From: a bacterium
Lineage (GTDB): Bacteria > Planctomycetota > Planctomycetia > Planctomycetales > Planctomycetaceae
Reading direction: 5' to 3'
Length of the DNA stretch: 64,000 nucleotides
Assembly: GCA_016124895.1 (NCBI GenBank)
Contig: WGMU01000001.1
Location: 1-64,000 of the forward strand
Made by a program: the position numbers and the translations under genes
The notes under the pieces: model-generated
What the model was told of the DNA's origin: nothing
Databases searched by the model: none
What the model saw: only the letters and a program-made list of their open reading frames with translations
In this document: positions 1-6,442 of the stretch, piece by piece
Layout of the letters: each line of letters starts with the position of its first letter
How positions within the stretch are numbered: position 1 is the first letter of the stretch

Positions 1-127
1 CGATCCGTACAGGCGAAACCCGATCGTCTCATGCCGTTGAAGGCATCGCATTGCTGGTACCGCGAATTCTCAGATCAACGCGAACGCCAAGCTACATCTT
101 CATGTGGCAACAGTGAAAGATTCCAAC

Positions 128-1009
128 ATGAAACCGCCGCGGCTTCACTGGGCTGTACCTTTTCTGCTGTTACTGGTGCCAGCCATTCTGGCCGCGTGGC
201 TGAATACCGAAGCTCTGATCCCGTTCCTGTTCTCACCGACTCCAAACGCGGATGCGTTCGATGCGATGAACGTGCTCTTTTCTGGGATGGCTTTCGCTGG
301 TGTCATCGCTGCGCTGCTGCTTCAGCAGTCTCAAATCAATCAACAGGATCAACACTTTGAGGCCGAAGTGAAGCGACTGGAAAAGGAAGCGAAGGCTGCC
401 CAAGAGCATCAACAAGAGCAGATATCGTTTGTCGTACTGACCTGCTACCTCGAAGCTGTCGGACATACCTTGAGCGTGGCATCCGACTCGGAACCAACGT
501 CGGCGCAACGGGAATCACTTGCTCGGATCGAGAAGGTTCTTGGCGTACTTCACCCGCAAGCGCAGGCCATTGCATCCACCCTTGCAGCAATTCCAGGTCG
601 CGGTTTTTTTCTGGCGGAGCGTCTTCGCGAGCTGGTCGAGCCGTTAAGGCTGGTTGTCTATCCGCCCGGCGAATCTGGGGTTGAGGAGAATCTCGAAATC
701 ATCGTCGGGAACGTGACGCCAGCAATGAATAAACTATCGAAAGTGCTCGATAGCGAACCGGACATCGACTCCGAAGTCAGGGCCAAGCTGAACGAGCTAA
801 AGACCGCGTTTGCGAGGTGTGACCAAGAACGAGTTAACGGCATCAATCGACGAGGCAAGCGAGGAACCAAGGGAGATGACGAATTCGACAGGTACTTGAC
901 TGACGCTCGGTGCATAGTGACTTTGGCCGATCAAATACGAGATCAGTTGATGAAACTAGATTCAAGCGGGGCTGAGTCCCAAGCACGACAGCAACAGGGA
1001 TCCGCGTGA
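128..1009 (+). CDS. Membrane-anchored coiled-coil protein of unknown function
   Basis: I do not recognise a family. The N-terminus has two hydrophobic segments (about residues 9-25 and 45-62), then a Gln/Glu/Lys-rich stretch (about residues 65-100) that looks like a coiled coil, then a mostly helical soluble part. This suggests a small inner-membrane protein with a cytoplasmic helical domain. I chose the ATG at 128, directly before the first hydrophobic segment. An in-frame ATG at 104 is also possible, and neither has a convincing Shine-Dalgarno. It sits left of the selC islands and could be cargo of a further element whose left edge is outside the window. Confidence 0.6.
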   Translation: MKPPRLHWAVPFLLLLVPAILAAWLNTEALIPFLFSPTPNADAFDAMNVLFSGMAFAGVIAALLLQQSQINQQDQHFEAEVKRLEKEAKAAQEHQQEQISFVVLTCYLEAVGHTLSVASDSEPTSAQRESLARIEKVLGVLHPQAQAIASTLAAIPGRGFFLAERLRELVEPLRLVVYPPGESGVEENLEIIVGNVTPAMNKLSKVLDSEPDIDSEVRAKLNELKTAFARCDQERVNGINRRGKRGTKGDDEFDRYLTDARCIVTLADQIRDQLMKLDSSGAESQARQQQGSA

Positions 1010-1262
1010 CGTGCGTGCAAGTAATAGTCTCATCTGGATGCGGGTTGAACGCGTGACTGGTGGGGATGGCGACGGGTGAGCTTGCTGGGCTAAGTTGTGG
1101 CATCGCTCGCGCTGGTTGTCGGGCGAGTCGTATTGAGAACACGCGGGACGGCTGTGGAGAGTCGACGCTCTGCAGCCAAGTGGACCGGGTGAGCGGTTGT
1201 GGCTGTCTTCCCTTGCCCACAACTCCACCCGGACCGGCCCGTGTTGCAGGGGAAGAGACGTG
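1010..1262. other. Intergenic gap without a recognisable gene
   Basis: The only reading frames here are short and have no family resemblance. The last 15 bases carry the Shine-Dalgarno (aggggaagag) of the next gene. I see no RNA gene or strong hairpin. Confidence 0.5.
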
Positions 1263-2327
1263 ATGGTTCCGGACGGGATCCGCGACAGCGTGAAGGAACG
1301 CACCGATGAAGATCGATTCAAGGGAGAAGTCGAAAACGCGGTTCGACAACTTGAGTTAATCGGTCTCTATGAAACCTTCCCTGACGACTGGGAGCCTTCC
1401 AAAAAAGATCTCTTCCGATCTATGAGGCGAGTCTGTCGGCACCGCAAGACGGACACTCTTCGTGACTCCCTCCTTCAATCTCAAGTTGGCTGCTGCACAA
1501 GCATCGTAGAACTGATCGACGGCATTGAGTTGCTTGGCGAAGCACTTGCATTCCTTGTCGAAGAGCACTCCACCCCTGAAGAGATGCTGATTATCGGCAA
1601 CGACCGTTTGCGTCCGTGGGAGCTTTTGGCTGTGTTCACCGCGTTCACAACAGTTCCACTTAGTCGATCCATCGACGCTCTCGAAGCAGTCTCACGCGAG
1701 ATTCCTTTGGCTGGCTTCTTACTTTCACTCTGCTATCTAATCGAAGATGAATTCAAGCGAACTGGCGTTGCACGATTCGCAGACAACGTAGCTGCAACGT
1801 TCCACATTCGTGGTTTCGATCCGTTGTTGAGGCTTATCCGCAAGGCATTCTCCGATGGTACAACAACGGATCGGCTATTGGCGGTCCGAACGTGGAGTGA
1901 CGCTGACGAGCAGGCTGAAGTGCTTCGCATGGTTGCGATCTGGCTTCTTTCGATGGACGACTCAGTCAAGGCCATCGCGGGATATCTGTACGAAGAACTG
2001 GTCGAGCTGTTTCAGATTGAAGTCCCCGACGAATCAAGCACGCCTGTCGTCGCAGATGTGGCTGATGTACTGGACGCGAGAGTTTTGGCCTACCTCATGA
2101 ATCATGACGCCAATTCAAAACGGCACGGCCTTCGTATTCGAGTTCTCAATGAGGCAACAGGGTCGAATGAGTCGGTAGCAGGGGCATTCAAAACCAGAAT
2201 GATGAAGCTCAAGAAGAGCGGATTAGTTGATTCAGAAACCGATCGTGCAAGAGCGAACCGGTGGTGGATCACCGATTTCGGAGTTCGATCAATCGAAGCC
2301 TATCTCGCAGGTAACGAGGAACGGTGA
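1263..2327 (+). CDS. Hypothetical protein with C-terminal winged-helix-like domain
   Basis: A 354-residue soluble protein. Most of it is helical and has no recognisable motif. The last ~70 residues (VLDARVLAYLMNH ... MKLKKSGLVDSE ... WWITDFGVRSIEAYL) have the spacing of a winged helix, with a recognition-like helix and a 'KSGLV' wing, so the protein may bind DNA. The start at 1263 is preceded by a strong Shine-Dalgarno (aggggaagag). An upstream extension to 1197 is open but has no such signal. The function is unknown. It lies just before the island regulators and may be island cargo or an older insertion. Confidence 0.62.
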   Translation: MVPDGIRDSVKERTDEDRFKGEVENAVRQLELIGLYETFPDDWEPSKKDLFRSMRRVCRHRKTDTLRDSLLQSQVGCCTSIVELIDGIELLGEALAFLVEEHSTPEEMLIIGNDRLRPWELLAVFTAFTTVPLSRSIDALEAVSREIPLAGFLLSLCYLIEDEFKRTGVARFADNVAATFHIRGFDPLLRLIRKAFSDGTTTDRLLAVRTWSDADEQAEVLRMVAIWLLSMDDSVKAIAGYLYEELVELFQIEVPDESSTPVVADVADVLDARVLAYLMNHDANSKRHGLRIRVLNEATGSNESVAGAFKTRMMKLKKSGLVDSETDRARANRWWITDFGVRSIEAYLAGNEER

Positions 2328-2433
2328 GTATTGGTTTCCTGAAGATTAGGGCTGATTGAACCAATTCTGCCGATAGCTTCCCGCGTCAGTTCACGGCTGA
2401 ACGTGACTCTGAATGACGGGAGGTGGAATCGTG

Positions 2434-2649
2434 ATGACATCGACGCGGATGCCCGGCGGTGGGCTGGTGGATGTTCGGGAGGTGGCTCGGCTGGCGAGCT
2501 GTTCGACTCGGCATGTGTTTCGGCTGGTTGAGCGGGGGCTGATTCCTGCTCCGGTCAAAGTTGGGCGACTGACCAGATTCAAACGCGACGAAATCGAGCG
2601 GTGGATCGATGGCGGCTGCCGGCCCGTGCGCGCGGGAGGGCGAGCATGA
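2434..2649 (+). CDS. AlpA/excisionase-type MerR-like HTH regulator
   Basis: A 71-residue protein made almost entirely of one helix-turn-helix unit: 'VREVARLASCSTRHVFRLVERGLIP', then a beta wing 'VKVGRLTRFKRDEIERWI'. This is the HTH_17/AlpA layout of excisionases and island regulators. Known relatives activate integrase or excision promoters or act as directionality factors. The ATG at 2434 has a strong Shine-Dalgarno (gggaggtgg); an earlier ATG at 2413 lies before that signal. The stop overlaps the start of the next, related gene, so the pair is probably co-translated. Likely role: excision or lysogeny-type control of element A. Confidence 0.8.
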   Translation: MTSTRMPGGGLVDVREVARLASCSTRHVFRLVERGLIPAPVKVGRLTRFKRDEIERWIDGGCRPVRAGGRA

Positions 2650-2933
2650 TCAGTCCTGCTGTCGACATTGCGGACGTGGTGGCCGGGGGCTCGCTGCTGG
2701 TTGATGCCCGCGAGCTGGCTCGGTTGCTGGCGGTTTCTCCGGCGACGCTCTTCCGGATGAAAGCTGCGGGGAAGATCGGGCCGCGCGAGCTGGCTCTGTC
2801 GCGGGGCTGTATTCGCTGGCGGAGAGATTCCGTCGAGCGGTGGCTCGCGGCTTCGGAACGCGAAGGCCGGTTGCTCGACCGGAAGACCTGGCAGGCATTC
2901 GACGAAAACACAAACGGCAGGCCCTCGCGCTGA
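2646..2933 (+). CDS. Second AlpA/excisionase-type HTH protein
   Basis: A 95-residue protein with the same fold class as its upstream neighbour: 'LVDARELARLLAVSPATLFRMKAAGKIGP', then 'GCIRWRRDSVERWLA'. The start codon overlaps the preceding stop (ATGA at 2646-2649), indicating translational coupling. Two tandem AlpA-like proteins may divide labour between excision (Xis) and transcriptional control. That is an inference, since the sequence only shows two divergent HTH proteins. Its 3' end lies inside a strong hairpin (2912-2955), which may set the ratio between regulators and downstream replication genes. Confidence 0.78.
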   Translation: MISPAVDIADVVAGGSLLVDARELARLLAVSPATLFRMKAAGKIGPRELALSRGCIRWRRDSVERWLAASEREGRLLDRKTWQAFDENTNGRPSR

Positions 2934-2955
2934 ATCCGCGAGAGACCTGCCGTTT
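2912..2955 (+). promoter_or_regulatory. Strong hairpin between regulator and replication genes
   Basis: The left arm at 2912-2929 (AAACGGCAGG...CTCGCG) pairs with the right arm at 2937-2955 (CGCGAG...CCTGCCGTTT) over about 17 bp with a 7-base loop. It overlaps the stop codon of the second AlpA-like gene. It lacks a U-tract, so it could be a Rho-dependent or weak terminator, an mRNA-stability element or an attenuator. Confidence 0.6.
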
Positions 2956-2979
2956 GCCGTTTCGGAGTTTGCCGCGTCC

Positions 2980-3033
2980 GTGCTGCTGAGCGTGCGTTGG
3001 AACCGGGGACCAAACCAGACCCGACGCCGCTGA
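2980..3033 (+). other. Possible 17-codon leader peptide
   Basis: A GTG-started frame of 17 codons ends 26 bases before the ATG at 3060. It is preceded by the 13-mer gtttcggagtttg (2959-2971), which recurs at 4333-4345 upstream of the loader gene, where its GGAG acts as Shine-Dalgarno. The C-terminal residues would be very Arg-rich. This is a weak call based only on the repeated leader motif. Confidence 0.2.
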
Positions 3034-3059
3034 GTCCCGAAGTCCTTTTCGAGAACTGC

Positions 3060-4250
3060 ATGATGCAACGAGAAGATACCACAACCGCGCCGCGGGTTCC
3101 TGCTGAACAGTCAGATCCCGCTGAGTCGCTCAACAAACTGACGGCGGCGGTGACGAACTGCGCCGCGTTGCCCAAAGCGGCTCGGCTGTCGATGCTCGCG
3201 CTGATCGAAACGTGCCGCACTGCAGAAGAACGACTCGACCAGTACCGCGAGCGAGAGTTTCGCGTGCGACGCTGGGACGAACTGTTCGAGGTTGCTCAGA
3301 CGCGGAAGATCAAAGGCGTGCTGAAGTGGGTGGCGGTTGTCGTCAAACACGACGGCAAAGGTTTTCACCGGCTGATCGAAGGCCCCAACGGAGCGGCTCG
3401 GTTTGGCGTCTGGATTCTGATCGTCCAGGTTGCGGCGAAGTGTGCGACACGCGGCGTTCTCGCGGACGAAGACGGTCCGCTGTCGATCGAAGACCTGTCA
3501 CTGAAGACCGGCTGCCCGATCGTCAGCTTTCTCGACGCCTTGCCGACGCTGCTGTCGATCGGCTGGCTGGAGATGGTCGACGCTGACGAGTGGACCGACG
3601 ACGCGAGCGGCTTCTCGCTGTCTGCTGCCGAGATGGCGAAGCTCGACGCGGACACGGCGCAGCTTCTTGCGGAAGTGGAGGCCGACGGAATTCTGTCACC
3701 GGAGTTCATGGCGCAGGTCGAGCAAGACCTGCGCGAGCTGGAAGTCGACCGGCCTGATCTGGATATCGAAGAAACGGAAACAAACCCGGAAGCGACCGGC
3801 CAGGCTAACCACTCGGCCGGAAGTTCCGGGACATCCCGGAAAGTTACGCCCGTAACACCGGACGCTGACGACACTCGACCGGCGGAACCGGATTTGATCG
3901 TGCCGGCAGAACTGGCTCGGCTGATTGACGCCTGGAACTCGCTGCCGCCGAACATCGCGCCGACGGTTCAGCCTCGCGAGCACGCGACGCTGTGTGCTGC
4001 CTGGCGACGTATCGAAGACGACTCGACGGCAGACCGCGTCCGCGAGCTGCTGCACGATCCCGATGCACTGATCGACGACGTGCGCGAGTCAGCGTTTCTG
4101 CACGGGCAACCGTGGTTCCGTCTGGACTGGCTTCTGAAGCGCCCGCGAGACGGCCCGCTGTGGAATGTCGAGAAGCTCGCCGACGGCCGCTACCACGATG
4201 GCCGGACAGGTGATGCCGACTCGACGCTGTCTGCGCTGGCGTCGCTGTAA
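3060..4250 (+). CDS. Replisome-organiser / primosome-like replication protein
   Basis: A 396-residue protein. A helical middle part (about residues 117-172) reads 'GVWILIVQVAAKCATRG' then 'LSIEDLSLKTGCPIVSFLD', resembling phage replisome-organiser winged helices that start replication from a phage or satellite origin. A low-complexity acidic linker (about 230-285) follows. The C-terminal part ends with 'WFRLDWLLKRP' plus 'NVEKLADGRYH', the tail pattern of phage O/DnaD-like proteins. The assignment rests on these patterns. The start is uncertain: ATG at 3060 or 3063, or TTG at 2997, none with a clear Shine-Dalgarno. A helicase-loader-like gene follows directly, supporting a replication role. 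Expected role: origin recognition and recruitment of host DnaB. Confidence 0.62.
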   Translation: MMQREDTTTAPRVPAEQSDPAESLNKLTAAVTNCAALPKAARLSMLALIETCRTAEERLDQYREREFRVRRWDELFEVAQTRKIKGVLKWVAVVVKHDGKGFHRLIEGPNGAARFGVWILIVQVAAKCATRGVLADEDGPLSIEDLSLKTGCPIVSFLDALPTLLSIGWLEMVDADEWTDDASGFSLSAAEMAKLDADTAQLLAEVEADGILSPEFMAQVEQDLRELEVDRPDLDIEETETNPEATGQANHSAGSSGTSRKVTPVTPDADDTRPAEPDLIVPAELARLIDAWNSLPPNIAPTVQPREHATLCAAWRRIEDDSTADRVRELLHDPDALIDDVRESAFLHGQPWFRLDWLLKRPRDGPLWNVEKLADGRYHDGRTGDADSTLSALASL

Positions 4251-4350
4251 CGAGCGGGCGGCGAGTGCGTTCGCTCTGGCGATTGTGATCGGCTGCGGAA
4301 CTAACAAGCCGCGGCTGTGGTTTCTGTTTCCTGTTTCGGAGTTTGTGAAC

Positions 4351-5025
4351 ATGACGAAGACTGAGTTTCGACCGTTGATGGCGGCACTGGCGAAGGGCTG
4401 CCGGATTGAGTTCGACCGCGAGCAATGTCTCGTGTGGCTCGACGCTTTGTGTGACCTGCCGGCGGCGGCTGTTGAGCTGGCCGTGCGTCGCTTTCTGTGT
4501 GAAGTCGGCAAGTGGCCGGACATCGCCACGATTCGACGCTTCGCTGATGAAGCCTTGCACGGAGCGGCGCTGCCGTGGGAACTGGCGGTGGCGCGAGTTC
4601 TGGAAGCGGTCCGGCGGCATGGTGTGTACGACGCGCAGGCCGGGCTCGGGATGCTCGACGACCGAACGCGGCTGGCCGTGAAGGCGCTGGGAGGCTGGCG
4701 GCGAGTGTGTGACTGGCCGGCGGACCGACCGGAGACGCTGACCGCTCAGTTTCGAGACGCCTATCGATCGATTGCGGAACGCGACGTGTCGCGCCGCAGC
4801 CTGCCGTCAGACGTGCGTCCCGCTCTGCCGGGTGAGCCGTCCGACGCTCTCGCAACGTGGCATTCCCGCAAGGCCGAACGCCTGCCGTCGCTGCTGTCCG
4901 ATTCCCTGTCCCGCGTCTTTCCGTCTGGAGGCCGAACCGATGAGACAACTCGACCTGTTTTCGTCAGCGGGATCGAAGCCCGCTCGACGTGCGAGCCGGC
5001 CCTCGTCAGTGCGGCTGCCGAGTAA
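4351..5025 (+). CDS. Replicative-helicase loader candidate (G39P/DnaI-like N-terminus)
   Basis: A 224-residue protein. Its first 70 residues (Trp-29 ... 'DLPAAAVELAVRRFL' ... 'GKWPDIATIRRFADEAL') follow the pattern of the G39P loader/inhibitor family: W-x-x-x-L, a helix with 'v..Av..fl', then 'G.wPdia.ir'. Such proteins deliver the host hexameric helicase to the phage origin. The rest is Arg-rich with no ATPase motifs. ATG 4351 has GGAG at 4338-4341; an upstream extension exists but lacks a signal. Its 3' end overlaps the next gene by 86 bases. Next to a replisome-organiser-like gene the call is reasonable, but it is based on motif pattern only. Confidence 0.55.
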   Translation: MTKTEFRPLMAALAKGCRIEFDREQCLVWLDALCDLPAAAVELAVRRFLCEVGKWPDIATIRRFADEALHGAALPWELAVARVLEAVRRHGVYDAQAGLGMLDDRTRLAVKALGGWRRVCDWPADRPETLTAQFRDAYRSIAERDVSRRSLPSDVRPALPGEPSDALATWHSRKAERLPSLLSDSLSRVFPSGGRTDETTRPVFVSGIEARSTCEPALVSAAAE

Positions 5026-5317
5026 CCGTCACGCGACCAGTCAGGACGCTGCGGAATCGGTCCGGCCAATCGTCTCGACACTGGTCCGGCGCGTGTTTGA
5101 CTTCGTGCAGTCGTGCGGGCTCGACGGCGCGACCGATGCCGAGATGCAGTCAGCACTCGACCTGCCCGGCAACACTCAACGCCCGCGACGGCGCTGGCTG
5201 GAACAAAACGGCTACGTGAGGGACTCAGGAGAAACTCGACCAACGCCCTCCGGTCGAGGAGCGGCGGTCTGGATGGCGACCGGGAAGACACTGCCGGCAG
5301 AACCGCGGCAGAACTGA
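4940..5317 (+). CDS. Small winged-helix protein
   Basis: A 125-residue protein with a disordered Ser/Arg-rich N-terminus and a C-terminal helix-turn-helix (about residues 70-110): 'GLDGATDAEMQSALDLPG' followed by 'RRRWLEQNGYVRDSG'. This kind of fold is frequent in small phage and satellite proteins encoded beside replication genes, sometimes with a nuclease or resolvase partner. The start ATG 4940 has GGAG at 4927-4930 and lies inside the 3' end of the loader candidate, indicating coupled translation. The specific function is unknown; DNA binding is inferred from the fold. Confidence 0.6.
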   Translation: MRQLDLFSSAGSKPARRASRPSSVRLPSNRHATSQDAAESVRPIVSTLVRRVFDFVQSCGLDGATDAEMQSALDLPGNTQRPRRRWLEQNGYVRDSGETRPTPSGRGAAVWMATGKTLPAEPRQN

Positions 5318-5503
5318 CGAAGCATGAGCCCTGACCACGCGCGTGGTCGGAGTACCTGAGAGCCGAAGTCGATTTCAAAAAACTTGGCGATCGACCGTGA
5401 TTCTCGGATCGGCTTTCGTTTTTGCCACGAAACTTGTCGCGTCTTAAAGCCGGACACCGGTCCGTCTGAGAAGCGAATCTCCTGTTTTAACAAGGAGTGC
5501 AAA
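5318..5503. other. Intergenic leader of the small hydrophobic gene
   Basis: I see no gene here. The region ends with a clear Shine-Dalgarno (aaggag, about 5491-5496) for the next gene. Confidence 0.5.
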
Positions 5504-5842
5504 ATGCACCCGAAAACGTTTGCTGCGGTGAAAAACCGCAGCGTGACGCCAGAAGTCGCAATCGGCGAGCTTCTGGAATCCGTCAGCTGCTGGTGGGGCG
5601 ACGTTGAGCCCGTGCTCAAACGCGACGCAAATGCAGCTTTGGCGTGTCTTGAGCAGTTCAACCGTGAGGTCGCGCTGCTGTGGAAGTCATTTGAAGAGGC
5701 GATCAGCGTCATTATGGCGGCGGTCGTTGACTTCCTACGTCTGATCGCAGCAGCCGCTCAGTTTTTCGCACTTCTCTCGTTCATCTGCGAGGTCGCGAAA
5801 CTGACGCCTGTGAATGGACCGGAAGCAGTGGTCTCCCGGTAA
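5504..5842 (+). CDS. Small protein with C-terminal hydrophobic segment
   Basis: A 112-residue protein of no known family. The first ~65 residues are amphipathic and helical; residues about 68-98 (VIMAAVVDFLRLIAAAAQFF...) are hydrophobic enough for a membrane segment or buried helix. ATG 5504 is preceded by AAGGAG at good spacing; a longer frame upstream lacks this. It lies between the replication block and the CsrA-like gene of element A. Possible roles include a small membrane effector or holin-like function, but nothing in the sequence shows this. Confidence 0.55.
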   Translation: MHPKTFAAVKNRSVTPEVAIGELLESVSCWWGDVEPVLKRDANAALACLEQFNREVALLWKSFEEAISVIMAAVVDFLRLIAAAAQFFALLSFICEVAKLTPVNGPEAVVSR

Positions 5843-5879
5843 GCAGGAGCTGGTCAAAGTCGACCGGCCCTGAAGCAGA

Positions 5880-5926
5880 CCGACCGGCAAGAGCGACGCG
5901 CTGCAACGCGAAGCTCTGCCGGTCGG
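5880..5926. promoter_or_regulatory. Hairpin upstream of the CsrA-like gene
   Basis: The arms CCGACCGGCAAGAGC (5880-5894) and GCTCTGCCGGTCGG (5913-5926) pair with one bulged base around an 18-base loop. It lies 37 bases after the previous stop and 74 bases before the CsrA-like start, so it could be a terminator/attenuator or a leader structure. The loop has no GGA, the usual CsrA site. Confidence 0.45.
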
Positions 5927-5999
5927 AAATCACGTCGAGCCTGCCTGTCACGCCTGGAAGCAATCGCAGGCGGGCTCTCAGCAGAAAGGATGCTATCTG

Positions 6000-6329
6000 A
6001 TGCTGGTTCTTACTCGGAAGAAAGGTCAGGCCCTGCGCATCGGCGGGGCTGTCGTCAGGATCCTCGTAACACGCGGCGGGTTCGTCCGCCTGGGCATCGA
6101 CGCTCCGGCGGACGTGCCGATTGTCTGCGAGGAAGTCGATCAGTCTGGAACTGCCGATGGTTCCACCGGGCAGCAGGTCGAGCTGCGTTGCGGGCTGTCT
6201 GCTCGACTTGCGCAGGCAGGCAAGGCCGACGCCGACGCTGCGGACCGATTCCGGCCCGTGCGTCGACTTCAACGAAGAAATCCCGACGCTGGAGCGGATG
6301 CTCGGTTGAAGCCGGGATCCTGCTGCTGA
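6000..6329 (+). CDS. csrA: CsrA-like RNA-binding regulator encoded in element A
   Basis: The first ~50 residues match CsrA/RsmA closely: 'MLVLTRKKGQALRIGG', 'VRILVTRGGFVRLGIDAP', 'ADVPIVCEEV'. CsrA dimers bind GGA-containing leader RNAs and control translation. Two things are odd. The Arg of the 'VHREEI' motif (Arg-44 in E. coli), important for RNA contact, reads Cys here ('VCEEV'). Also the protein is 109 residues rather than ~60-70, with an Ala/Arg-rich tail that does not look folded, so an ancestral stop may have been lost. The start has GAAAGGA at ideal spacing. The gene stands just before the integrase and may control island or host mRNAs. Confidence 0.8.
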   Translation: MLVLTRKKGQALRIGGAVVRILVTRGGFVRLGIDAPADVPIVCEEVDQSGTADGSTGQQVELRCGLSARLAQAGKADADAADRFRPVRRLQRRNPDAGADARLKPGSCC

Positions 6330-6442
6330 CTTCTCTGACCGCGGCGGTAGACTCCGCCGAAACAACCTTTGCTGCGTCGCGGTGTCCGGGGGACTCGAAA
6401 CCTCCGGCCCGCGGCGTGGCGTTTTCGAGAAGGGTTGGCCCG

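Noticed and set aside
1-2433. Left attachment site of element A
   Set aside because: I scanned for the selC-derived core (gggagtgga and its neighbours) and found no convincing copy; it is probably outside the window or degraded.
5990-6442. N-terminal extension of integrase A over the CsrA-like gene
   Set aside because: The CsrA match lies in another frame and has its own Shine-Dalgarno; ATG 6443 has its own as well.
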